Assembly (NCBI GenBank): GCA_021397845.1
Contig: CM038052.1
Location: 39,788,449 to 39,852,448 of the forward strand
DNA from: Areca catechu
Lineage: Eukaryota > Streptophyta > Magnoliopsida > Arecales > Arecaceae
Length of the DNA stretch: 64,000 bases
Direction of reading: 5' to 3'
Each line of letters begins with the position of its first letter. The first letter of the stretch is position 1. A program made the position numbers and the translations under genes. Positions 55,367 through 64,000 of the stretch are shown here, piece by piece. Under the pieces are notes generated by a model, which had not been told where the DNA came from, ran no database searches, and worked only from the letters and a program-made list of their open reading frames with translations.

Positions 55367-57126
55367 TGTAAGAACCCATTTTTTTGGACCTAATGGGCTG
55401 AAGTCGGCAGCCCTTGCCGACTTCAGTTCCAAACCCAGAAAAAAAAAAAATAGAAGGATGAAGAGGCTGAACAGGAGAGCCTGCTCGACCGGGAAGTTCG
55501 CCGGAGGAATCAGAGATCGATGTCGTGGAGGAGTGGGAGTCGGTCGGAGGATTGTTTAGGGTAGGACGAAACTTTCAATGGACCATTTTCTCCCCATATG
55601 GCAAGGACTCTCTTCGCTTTTCTATAAATATTTCCCACCTCTCACCGTCGCCCAAGCAAGCACCGAATCAAGCCCCATCGAGCCATGTTCCGTCATCTTT
55701 CTCCACTCCAGCGAGCATTCGGGAGTCCTTTTAAGGCTGGTAAGTTTTATTTAATCTAGATTTTTGGTTTGATTTTATCTTCGGTTTGCTTGGGCCGTAC
55801 GTCGATGGTGGTTGCACCACCGTCCTCCCTTCGATTGTCCTCCGGGTTTGCCGAGCCCTTCTCTCGATGACCGTTTCCTGTGGCCGTCGCCAACAACCGA
55901 GGGAGAAGGTGGATCGATCGAACCAAGGATGAGAGCAGGGGAGGTTCGGGAGAAGAAAGAAGGAAGAGAAGAGAATAAAGAAAGAAAAAAAGAGAAAATA
56001 AAAAAAATGAAAATGATGAGGAGAGAGAAAGAGGAGAGATAAGGAGGAGAGAGAAGAGAAAAGATAATGAAGAGAGAGAAAAAGAGAAAATGGAAAAAGA
56101 ATATCAGAAATAATGATAAAACTTGAATTGATTTATTTTGAGATTTAAGCCAAGATCCAATCCGGACTAAGAACTATTTTTCTATGCTAGTTTATCATAG
56201 ATAGAAAATTGATTATATAACTGATCTTGTCAGGATTTTTATCTAGCCTATCGAAAGAGCAGTATCAGAGTTGAGGTTCAAATGGCGGTATAGAATCCTT
56301 TTAGGTAAGTTATCTTGATCTCTAGTATTACATGCTAAATATGTTGTGATTATTATGCAATGTAAAATATGTATGCCATGATTTGCATTGGATTGCATTC
56401 ATTATCATGTGTATTGATGTTGTCGCTCTCTTGTCCGACTATGATCACACGAGGGCCTAGTCTCTTTCCGGGCCTCCAGTGGGGCAATCACTGGTACATG
56501 ACCGATGTGTGGTATGTGTTGTCAGGAGCTAATCACCTTTTCTTGTTGTGATCATTGGCACATACTAGGATGCATGTACTCTCGTGTGATATCAGAATTA
56601 GTTTCCTTCCAGGCCTCCAGTGGGGTGATCACTGGCACATGACCGATGTGCGGTATGTGTAGTCAGGACTCTATTATCTTTCATGGCTAGCCATGGGCCG
56701 ATCATGGCCATAGTCAGAGGGACTGGGAGAGTAAAGTACATGGTTGGCCATCCATAGTCGTGTCATTTGTATGTGAATGTGCATATAATGTGATGTTGCA
56801 TTTTATTTAGTTATGAGTTGGTTGTTTTGTGATGTATGATTTGTGTATGTTTGCGAATTATTGTTGACATGTTTATGCATATATTAGAGGTGTTGATAAC
56901 TTACTGAGCTTATATAGCTCACCCCCTGTTTTTCTATATTTTTATTATAGATTCGGAAGATCATTCGGGCTTTGGGATCAGTTAGTGAGGAGCTAGGGTA
57001 TAAGTGTTAATCCCTGAGTGCTTGGATATTGAATTGAAGGTTAGGCCTGGCATGATCTCTAGGATGATACCTAGGGTTGTGCGGCCGGTCGCGTAGCCGA
57101 TTCCAGTATTGGATTCGGGGCATGGC
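55367..57126 (+). repeat. 5' LTR of element E
   Basis: It contains two related blocks with CCTCCAGTGGGGCGATCACTGG-like text (about 56470 and 56615). A purine-rich stretch lies at 55940-56130. CTATAAATATT at 55622-55632 is a good TATA box. It ends GGATTCGGGGCATGGCA, aligned base for base with GGATTCGAGACGTGACA of LTR 2 (the differences are all transitions). Confidence 0.92.
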
Positions 57127-57437
57127 AGAGTGGTATCAGTGCAAAGGTTTAAGATCAAGTGACCTAATTAGTAAGAGTGGAATAGAATTAGGATTTTGAT
57201 TGAATATTCCAGAGTAATTATCAATACTAATAATTTATTTAATTTCCTTTGATAGGTGTATGTTATAGCTCCAAGGATTAAAGTGTATTATGACGTGTGA
57301 ATAAGAGTTCTTATTGGGATTATTGAATTTGGACCAAATGGTATATATGAGTTTTGGATCATGTATATTTTAGTTTCGAAAGACCTAAATTTGTTTTTAA
57401 ATTTCGAGACCGAAATTTTTTTTATAGGAGGGGAGAA
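57127..57437 (+). other. Residual internal region of element E
   Basis: The primer site is at about 57130-57141, the pol-end remnant at about 57290-57425, and the polypurine tract at about 57426-57437. No complete protein domain. The rest of the coding region is missing between these two landmarks, near 57170-57290. Confidence 0.8.
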
Positions 57438-59191
57438 TGTAAGAACCCATTTTTTTGGGCCTAATGGGCTGAAGTCGGTAGCCCTTGCCGACTTCAGTTC
57501 GAAACCCAGAAAAAAAAAAAGAAAAGGATGAAGAGGCTGAACAGGGGAGCCTGCTCGATCAGGAAGTTCGCTGGAGGTATCAGAGATCGATGTCATGGAG
57601 GAGTGGGAGTCGATCGGAGGATTGTTCAGGGTGGGACGAAACTTTCGATGGACTATTTTCTCCCTATATGGAAAGGACTCTCTCCGCTTTTTTATAAATC
57701 TTTACCACCTCTCACCATCGCCCAAGCAAGCACCGAATCGAGCCCCATCGAGCCATGTTCCATTGTCTTCCTCCACTCTGACAAGCGTTCGGAAGTCCTT
57801 TTAAGGCTGGTGAGTTTTATTTAATATGGATTTTTGGTTTGATTTTATCTTCGGTTTGCTTGGGCCGTACATCGACAGTGGCTGCGCCACCATCCTCCCT
57901 TCGGTTCGTCTCTGGGATTGTCGAGCCCTCCTCTCGATGATCGTCTCCTGTGGTCGCCGTCGACAACCGGGGGAGAAGGTGGTTCGATCGAACCAAGGAT
58001 GAGAGCAGGGGAGGTTTGGGAGAAGAAAGAAGGAAGCGAAGAGCATAAAGAAAGAAAAAAATAAAAGAAAAAAGAAAAAAAAATGAAAATGATGAGGAGA
58101 GAGAAAGAGGAGAGAGAAGAGAAGAGATAATGAAGAGAGAGCAAAAGGAAAAATGGAAAAAAAATGTCAGAAATAATGATAAAACTTAATTTGATTTATT
58201 TTGGGATTTAAGCCACGATCCAATCCGGACTAAGAACTATTTTTCTATGCTAGTTTATCATAGATAAAAAATTGATTATATAAATGATCTTATCAGGATT
58301 TTCATCTGGTCTATCGAAATAGCAGTATCAGAGTTGAGGTTCAAATAGGCAGTGTAGAATCCTTTCAAGTAAGTTATCTTGATCTCTAGTATTACATGCT
58401 AAATATGTTGTGATTATTGTACAATGTAAAATATGTATGGCATGATCTGCATTGGATTGCATTCATTATCATGTGTATTCGTGTTGTCGCTCTCTAGTCC
58501 GACTATGATCACACGAGGACCTAGTCTCCTTCCAGGCTTCCAATGGGGCGATCACTGGCACATGACCGATGTGCGGTATGTATAGTCAGGAGCTAGTTGT
58601 CTTTTCTTGTTATGATCGCTGGCACATGCTAGGATGCATGTACTCTCGTGTGATATCAGAGTTAGTTTCCTTCCGAGTCTCCAGTGGGGCGATCACTAGC
58701 ACATGACCGATGTACAGTATATGTAGTCAAGACTTTATTCTCTTTCGGGACTAGCCACGGGCCGATCGTGGTCATAGTCAGATGGACTAGGAGAGTAAAG
58801 TACATGGTTGGCCATCCATAGTCGTGCCGTTTGTATGTGAATGTGCATATAATGTGATGTTGCATTTTATTTAGTTATGAGTTGGTTGTTTTGTGATGTA
58901 TGATTTGTGTATGTTTGCGAATTATTGTTGATATGTTTATGTATATATTAGAAGTGTTGATAACTTACTGAGCCTATATAGCTCACCCCCTATTTTTCTA
59001 TATTTTTATTACAGTTCCAGAAGATTATTCGGGCTTTGGGATCAGTCAGTGAGGAGCTAGGGTATAAGTATTAATCCCTGAGTGCTTGGATATTGAATTG
59101 AAGGTTAGGCCTGGCATGATCTCTAGGATGATACCTAGGATTGTGCGGCCGGTCGTGTAGCCGATTCCAGTACTGGATTCGAGACGTGACA
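57438..59191 (+). repeat. 3' LTR of element E
   Basis: It matches LTR 1 along its length, including the TATA-like TTTATAAATC near 57691 and the duplicated TGGGGCGATCACTGG blocks (about 58545 and 58685). It ends GACGTGACA, then TCCTA. Confidence 0.92.
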
Positions 59192-59292
59192 TCCTAGTAT
59201 TTGGTTCATAGTCCAAAAGGAATCAAAGATAATGTGTTACATTCTCATTAGTTAATCTGGCAAACTTTAGCCTCTTAAAATATATGGAAAAA

Positions 59293-60886
59293 TATTGAAA
59301 ATTAGGAGCATTTTAAAAGACTAAAATTTTGGACTTGTCTTTTTTTTAACTAGCCATAAATGTTGGGAATTAAGAATATTTTAAAAGACTAAAATCAGAT
59401 ATTCAAATGGGAACCTTTTTCAGAATTTGTGGTAAAACTTGCTATTAACGCTAGAATTGGGTCGGGCCAGCCCGATGGGCTTCAAGCCAGGCTCTAAGAA
59501 ATTTGGACCAGGCTTCGGGCCATATAACAGAACTTATTCAATTTTCGGGATGGGCTCGGATAACCCTTTGGCCAAGCCTGGTCCGGCTCGAACCTAGCCC
59601 AGAAACAGGCCCACCCGAACACGACTTGAATAAAAAAAAAAAAGCTATCGGCCGCTCGCCTGGTCACCCACTCGCCTTTCTTCTTCTCCGACTTCTCATT
59701 TCCAGTCACCTCCCCAGTCTCAGCCTCGACGGTACACCTCGCGCCACTAGCTTTGCACCAATCTCCTGGCCCCGGTGGCACCCACGCCCCCCAGCTCCGT
59801 GCGACCTCGTCGCCAACCTGCGCTTCGATCTCCTTCTCTCGGCCCCAACGCACGGACCCGACGCCCCCTCCCCCTGCGCGACCCCACAACCGCCCAGCTT
59901 CGATCTCCTTCCCCGATCCCGGTGGATGCACTCGACGCCCCCTTCGCCCACCCCCCGACTCCGATCTCTCTCCCTGGCCCTGGCACATGCACTCGATGCC
60001 CCCTTCTCTCACCCTATGCAACCCCGTAGCCCTCCTCGGCTCCGATCTCCCTCCCCGGCCTTGGTGCCCACACTTGACGCGGTAATGCCCTTGCCCCCCT
60101 CCCGAGACCCTGAGGCCCCCTCGGCTCCGATCTTCCTGTCTCGGCCCCGGTGACCGCACCCGATGCCCTGTGATTTTTTTAGATTTCGTTCGTGCTGTTT
60201 GGGCTAGATTCAATTCGGGCTGGCCCAATCGAACTTGGGCTCGGGCTCGGGTCAGGCTCGGACATAATATTTTGTAAAAAACTCGAGCCTAAGTTCGACC
60301 TGAAGTTTGAAATTTTTTCGGACCAAGCTCGGGTAGCGGTGTGGTCTGGACCAGTCTGGCCCAGTTCCGACCTTTCTTGCTATTTGTTGACTAGCCATTT
60401 TTTACTATTAGAAAAATAACCATTTTAGTTATTAACTATAATCATTTTTATCATTTATTGATTATCTATTTTTGACTATTAGAAAACAGATCATTTTAGC
60501 CATTTACCATAATCATTATATTTATAATTTATCCATTATGTCCATTATTCTCTTTTATGAGGCATAAAACCAAAAATAATATATAATAACCATTTCAGCT
60601 TCTTTTTGAGATATAGCTTTTATATTTTCTTTCTCTCATTACATTGTTTACTAAAATTTGCTAGGTTAATCATATTAGTATTATTTGTTATTGCTTCACC
60701 ATTAGAAGTGTACTTTAGTAAAAATGTTGGGAGATAACTATTGCGACCTACTATATGACAAATCATCTTTGGGGATAAAAACTATTCTTAAAGATGGTAC
60801 TTTGCACGTATCAGATACAATATTTTTTTACTTAGTTTATTTTTGTTATATTTATTATTGATTATTTTCTTATTTAGCATCCAATA
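59293..60886 (+). repeat. 3' LTR of element D (split by a DNA element)
   Basis: 59293-59446 and 60385-60886 together match 39922-40199 and 50511-50881. The first bases are TATTGAAAATT, where the 5' copy has TGTTGGAAATT. The palindrome seen at 50778 is decayed here. Confidence 0.75.
59447..60375. mobile_element. Non-autonomous DNA transposon with GC-rich core
   Basis: It is flanked by a perfect 9-bp direct repeat CTTGCTATT (59438-59446, 60376-60384), and the empty site is visible in the other LTR at 40063-40085. The ends carry imperfect inverted repeats: AGAATTGGGTCGGGC at the left and, read inward from the right, GGAACTGGGCCAGAC, differing only by transitions. GGGCTCGG-rich subterminal zones surround a core (59650-60165) of GC-rich loose repeats (CTTCGATCTCC, GGCCCCGG). 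No transposase. The 9-bp duplication would suit a Mutator-like element; an 8-bp reading would suit hAT. Confidence 0.75.
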
Positions 60887-62330
60887 TAGAATATTTTAAA
60901 TATTTTTTATTCATCCATCTGAGTAGATATTAAAGTATTTCAATTTTTTTATTCAAAGATCAGAATAAATTTTAAAGCAGTCATCGTGCAATCTAAGTGA
61001 AATCCTTTTTCCACGCAAAAGAAAACAACCCTCGTCCAGCACTGGTGCACCATGCCATCCAAGCTAGACTGAGACGCCCAGAACTTGGTCGAGCGTGGGC
61101 ATTCAGATTTAAGCCATTCACAACCTGGAAGCTTCTCCCGGTCAATTTGACCGTTGGAGCATTAAAGCACGCGTGCTGCTATCCAGATTAGCTTCCGCGA
61201 GCTAGCCACTAGCAACGTGATCTTTCAACGCTCCAACAGCCTTCCGTGTAGTTCCCAAGCTTCCTTTGATTGGTCCAACTTTTCTCTCCCTCTATAAAAA
61301 ATAAATGCCAAACAAAACTGGTCAGCGCTCCGGAGGCAAATTTTGAAGTGCCTGCAAACCAACGATTAAAATTTGCCAAATGATCTTTCTTTCATTCCCA
61401 GCTAGATCTCCCTCCTTCATGGTTTGGACAGTGAAAACAGCAAAGCCAGGGCAAAGTCCAGGCAACAATATCATCAAAAAAGTCCAGTCAACAACAAACT
61501 CGTCCTGGTACCATTGTCTTGTTGTGATTAAAAATCCTTACATATATAATAGCTTTAGCTTTATATCAAAAGTCATTAAAGAGAGATAAATTGAGGATCC
61601 TAAGACCTAAACTAATGAACGAGTTACTTATGATTAGAAGTTTCATGCATGAGTTGAGACTTTGTTAGCACGTAAGCGCGCGGCGGGCGCGCGCATGCCC
61701 ATACGTAATCAAATTGAACTCGTCATGGTGCCATAAAAGTCTGTCGAACTCTCATGATTGAATATAGCCCATAAATTCTAGGAAAGTAGCATAGACCATC
61801 CTTTGATTTTGAAACAAATGAAAAACGAATTTTGTGTTTACAACGATTTCCACTTTGCACTCCTCCTATGTAATCAATTTAGGCTTACAAATAGGTTGAG
61901 TTAGGCCACGATCTAACATGACCCAAATACGGTTTAAGGTAGCTTCGGCTCTAAGATTTATATCAAGATCATCCCCACATCATCTTACAATCTTGGTTAG
62001 GTCACTCTTATTTCATGCTGAGTTGTTGAACTTATCTTTTGTTGGATCAAGTAGATTTTAATCAAGCCCGAATGGGTCAAGCTTGGTCCTGTTAGGATTC
62101 CTGCTTCATTTAATTCGAAGGTTGGATTTTAATTTGCAATCCATGTGTTGATGGATCTTAACTTCGAACAAATCCAATGCCAATTGCATCCAAGCCAGGT
62201 GAACCCACTTGTATTTCAAAGTCAAAATTGATCCAACATTTAGCCAAAAAAAAAAAAAAAAGGTCCTGGCTTCAAGTCAGCTCATCGATCCTTCCTTACC
62301 TTGTTTAAAAGATACTTCCAGGGTTGATGC
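60887..62330. other. Intergenic sequence upstream of the host gene
   Basis: About 1.4 kb without a convincing gene. 61293-61300 (TATAAAAA) with ATTGG at about 61270 resembles a promoter, but only a 13-codon frame follows. GCGCGCGGCGGGCGCGCGC near 61678 is an isolated GC spot. 61880-62240 has GGGTCAAGCTTGG-like words that could be an old DNA-transposon remnant. Confidence 0.4.
61270..61300 (+). promoter_or_regulatory. CCAAT- and TATA-like pair without an evident gene
   Basis: ATTGGTCC (an inverted CCAAT motif) is followed by TATAAAAA at 61293. The spacing is shorter than usual. No coding frame is convincing downstream, so this may be chance. Confidence 0.2.
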
Positions 62331-62615
62331 CTAAACCACGCTCATACCTACATTCGCCCCTTGGAACCTCCCACAGCTTTCCCTCTTTAGCCAAGGAGCT
62401 AGCCGCTTTCGATGACGGTGATGGTAGTAGGTAACGATGCAGACCAGGAAAGAAGAACCAACACCCAAAAACGACCCAAGAAACAAATCCATCTGCACAC
62501 TGATTAGTGGACCCACATAGGCCTCAGATCTCACTCCCGTTAGCCGTTCCCCATTCCAGTCCTCCTGGTCAGCATTTATGGCCGTCTTTATCCTTAACCT
62601 TATATCATTAGTCAT
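62331..62615 (-). CDS. Hypothetical 94-residue open frame, divergent from the host gene
   Basis: The ATG at 62615 (MTNDIRLRIKTAINADQ) opens a frame with a hydrophobic stretch (FLGSFLGVGSSFLVCIVTYY) followed by a basic HHRHRKR segment, a pattern like a small membrane protein. Near its end, AATGTAGGTATGAG could be a splice donor. The base composition is less AT-rich than the surroundings. It is not recognised as a family and may be chance. Confidence 0.25.
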   Translation of the reverse strand: MTNDIRLRIKTAINADQEDWNGERLTGVRSEAYVGPLISVQMDLFLGSFLGVGSSFLVCIVTYYHHRHRKRLAPWLKRESCGRFQGANVGMSVV

Positions 62616-62672
62616 CTCATATATATGTAATTATTTGTTTATAATAAATTATAAATTATCCTTCTTGCCTTT

Positions 62673-62681
62673 CTATAAATA
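62673..62681 (+). promoter_or_regulatory. TATA box of the host gene
   Basis: CTATAAATA lies 96 bp before the ATG. Transcription would begin near 62705-62715, giving a leader of about 65 nt rich in GAGA (62738-62760). Confidence 0.7.
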
Positions 62682-62776
62682 TACCCAGGAGCTCCTTTCT
62701 TCTCTCCCATCAAAAATTGCTCGGTTCTATTTTTAAGAGGGAGAGAGAGTTCCAGAGAAAGAAAGGGGTGCACGGA

Positions 62777-63037
62777 ATGGAGGGTCTGATACCGTTCGTG
62801 ATCCACGCGATCAAGAAGAAGCGGGAACGGAGCCGCTACCGCTGCCTCTCCGAGGGCTCCACGGGCGGCGGCGGCAGCAGGAAGCCGCTCGTCGCCGACT
62901 GGCCGCAGGAGAACTCCTCGCACCACCGCCGCACCCGATCCGACTTCCCCCCGCCCACTATCGGATCCGAATACTTCTCCCCCGATCCACGGTTCGCCCC
63001 GTCTCGAAGCATGAGAGAAGACGCCCTCAGGAAATGA
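62777..63037 (+). CDS. Small plant-specific protein starting MEGLIPFV (86 residues), function unknown
   Basis: This is the only intact host gene seen. The ATG at 62777 gives MEGLIPFVIHAIKKKRERSR, then YRCLSEGS, a Gly/Ser run, WPQENSSHHRRTRSDFPPP, and a C-terminus with SMREDALRK; stop TGA 63035-63037. The frame extends upstream but has no ATG there. I recall a family of short plant proteins with an MEGLxP(F/L)V start, a basic KRxRxRYxCLS segment and a HHRR motif; their role is not established to my knowledge. There is no signal peptide or membrane segment, and the basic N-terminal region suggests a soluble, possibly nuclear protein. GC content is high in the coding part, unlike the flanks, as in many monocot genes. 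TATA box at 62673; AATAAA at 63404-63409. Confidence 0.85.
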   Translation: MEGLIPFVIHAIKKKRERSRYRCLSEGSTGGGGSRKPLVADWPQENSSHHRRTRSDFPPPTIGSEYFSPDPRFAPSRSMREDALRK

Positions 63038-63469
63038 TCAGGATCTCCATTTCTTTTGTTGCTTGAATTCCTCTTCGTTTGATCTGGTTTCGATTAATTA
63101 ATATCTAATTGTAAATATATGGTTTTTTTTTTTCAATTGGAAGTGTAATTGATGGATATGAAGATTTGTTTTATAAATCGATCAATGCAATTGAAGCGTT
63201 TTATTTCTTTCTTTTATCTCCGGAGTTTATGATGATCTTCTTTGGAGAAATGACTAGCGTTGGATTTTCATCGAACGGCTAGGAGTGTACAAGAGGGAGA
63301 GATATGGACTTCTTTTCACCGGTCTAGAAAAGATGATGCTTGCCGTTGGTGCAGCAAGTTGGCTTGTTAGCCCTGAATGGTAGTGTATTATTTGAGAAAT
63401 ATAAATAAAATTTTGGAGAATTAATTATTTATTTATTTGGGTAGATATGAAGAATTTTCCGGTGAGCGG
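63038..63469 (+). other. 3' untranslated and downstream region of the host gene
   Basis: T-rich sequence, with AATTAATTAATA near 63093 and AATAAA at 63404. The poly(A) site could lie anywhere after about 63150. No other gene. Confidence 0.5.
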
Positions 63470-64000
63470 TTTTTTTTTTTTTTGATAAAAAGAGGAGTAT
63501 CAACACCATATATTGAAACTGAAGTAGAGTTTTACAAGATCATGGATGTTCAAAGAATGCTAAGTAATTTACATCTTCCAAAAAAAAAATTAAGCGGATG
63601 AAGTTCACAAAACCAATTACAGCAGTGATTACATATAGGAAGGTTCCATAGACCGATAGTAATTGAATCCAAAGAGGGGCAGATATAAGTAGACATATAG
63701 CAGGTGCAGCAATAATCTTCATTCTTGGCATATAGAAAGTGAAGAGAAGCGGTAATGGTCTTATAGTGACAAAGATTGGGACCAGTAATCCTGAGCATCT
63801 GTATGAACAGTGGCTTAATCCTGAAAGGATGCTGAGACTTCTGTTGTAAGAAAATTCAATAATGCGATGGTTTTCATTGTAAGGATAATCAAAAGTGCTA
63901 AGACAGGCAGTGTTACTGGAATGCAATCCAAAGATAACAGAAACACTGCTAATGATATGATAGCTGTTAAGTTGATGCCAATCATGACTGTGAGTTGGAC
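63470..64000 (-). mobile_element. Poly(A)-tailed retroposed sequence entering from the right (LINE or processed copy)
   Basis: A run of 14 T at 63470-63483, read on minus as a 3' poly(A) tail preceded by CTCTTTTTATC, ends an otherwise gene-like sequence. The minus frame at 63540-63926 is open for 128 residues with hydrophobic stretches but matches no LINE domain I recognise. The start and any target duplication lie outside the window. It could be a LINE 3' end or a processed mRNA copy. Confidence 0.35.

Larger units (their letters stand above)
55367..59191 (+). mobile_element. Element E: Tekay-like Gypsy element reduced to two LTRs and 311 bp
   Basis: LTR 1 is 55367-57126 (1760 bp) and LTR 2 is 57438-59191 (1754 bp); both open TGTAAGAACCCATTTTTTT. 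The target duplication TCCTA (55362-55366, 59192-59196) is perfect. The internal 311 bp begin with a primer site, GAGTGGTATCAGTGC (tRNA-iMet type, one difference from the usual TGGTATCAGAGC). They end with AATTTCGAGACCGAAATTTT and a polypurine tract, GGAGGGGAGAA, typical of the pol end of Tekay/Del chromoviruses. Everything from gag to near the end of pol is missing. Confidence 0.92.
39922..60886 (+). mobile_element. Element D: Ty1/Copia retrotransposon with three nested insertions
   Basis: The gag-protease-integrase-RT-RNase H order at 50909-54920 is Copia. The two LTRs are 39922-40199 plus 50511-50881 (split by C), and 59293-59446 plus 60385-60886 (split by a DNA element). E lies in the 3' untranslated part. 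Matching landmarks in both LTRs include CATTTTAGTTATTAACTAT, CATAAAAC...AATAATATATAATAAC, and TAGAAGTGTACTTTAGTA. LTR edges are judged from where similarity stops; I found no matching target duplication (CAAAG versus TAGAA). All genes are broken and it is older than C and E. Confidence 0.82.

Noticed and set aside
55812..56042. Lys/Glu-rich frame in element E that could pass for a nuclear protein.
   Set aside because: Purine-rich LTR sequence; the equivalent stretch in LTR 2 does not keep the frame.
59494..60228. Open frames of over 200 residues on both strands.
   Set aside because: GC-rich low-complexity core of a DNA transposon; Pro/Arg/Gly-rich translations in overlapping frames with no domain.
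61672..61700. GCGCGCGGCGGGCGCGCGC spot as a possible CpG-island promoter.
   Set aside because: Only about 20 bp long, with no gene or promoter motif attached.
62717..62776. Twenty-codon upstream extension of the MEGL protein.
   Set aside because: It has no ATG (starts at TTG), falls in the leader just after the predicted transcription start, and the family start is MEGL.

Overview
The window is plant nuclear DNA made almost entirely of nested transposable elements, with one small host gene near the right edge. It looks like a large, repeat-rich angiosperm genome. A monocot such as a palm is plausible from the style of the elements, but nothing here proves the species. There is no bacterial-type operon, no CRISPR array, and I saw no rRNA or tRNA gene.

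Layout. (A) 1-14164 is a Ty3/Gypsy element of the Tat lineage on the minus strand. Its 3' LTR runs off the left edge, and it is interrupted at 4804-6485 by a hAT-like DNA transposon carrying two exons of a host bHLH gene. 14165-19210 holds decayed Ty1/Copia pieces: a minus-strand gag, then a plus-strand RT-RNase H with its 3' LTR. (B) 19211-38952 is a second Tat-lineage element on the plus strand with target duplication GATAT. It has no gag-pol and its 5' LTR is rearranged. Its 3' LTR is split by a nearly full-length Athila-type Gypsy element at 26422-37698. (D) 39922-60886 is a Ty1/Copia element. Its 5' LTR is split by (C), a third Tat-lineage element at 40200-50505 (duplication ACTAT). Its 3' untranslated part is split by (E), a Tekay-like element at 55367-59191 with almost no internal region (duplication TCCTA). 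Its 3' LTR is split by a GC-rich DNA element at 59447-60375. 60887-64000 is non-LTR sequence with the host gene at 62777-63037 and a poly(A)-tailed insertion entering from the right.

The most interesting shared structure is a gene lying antisense to the retroelement between integrase and 3' LTR in all three Tat elements (A 1019-3460 +, B 22610-25056 -, C 46218-48659 -). The three copies share a start, a domain resembling the 'putative gypsy type transposon' family (Pfam Transposase_28), a coiled coil, two introns at matching places with GT-AG ends, and a related 3' untranslated region. In B it is the only coding sequence left. All the retroelement genes carry stops, frameshifts or changed catalytic residues, so no autonomous element is visible. 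The tandem-repeat arrays (117, 127, 93, 61, 45, 30 bp) sit in the same slots of the Tat elements, in the LTR and between integrase and the antisense gene.
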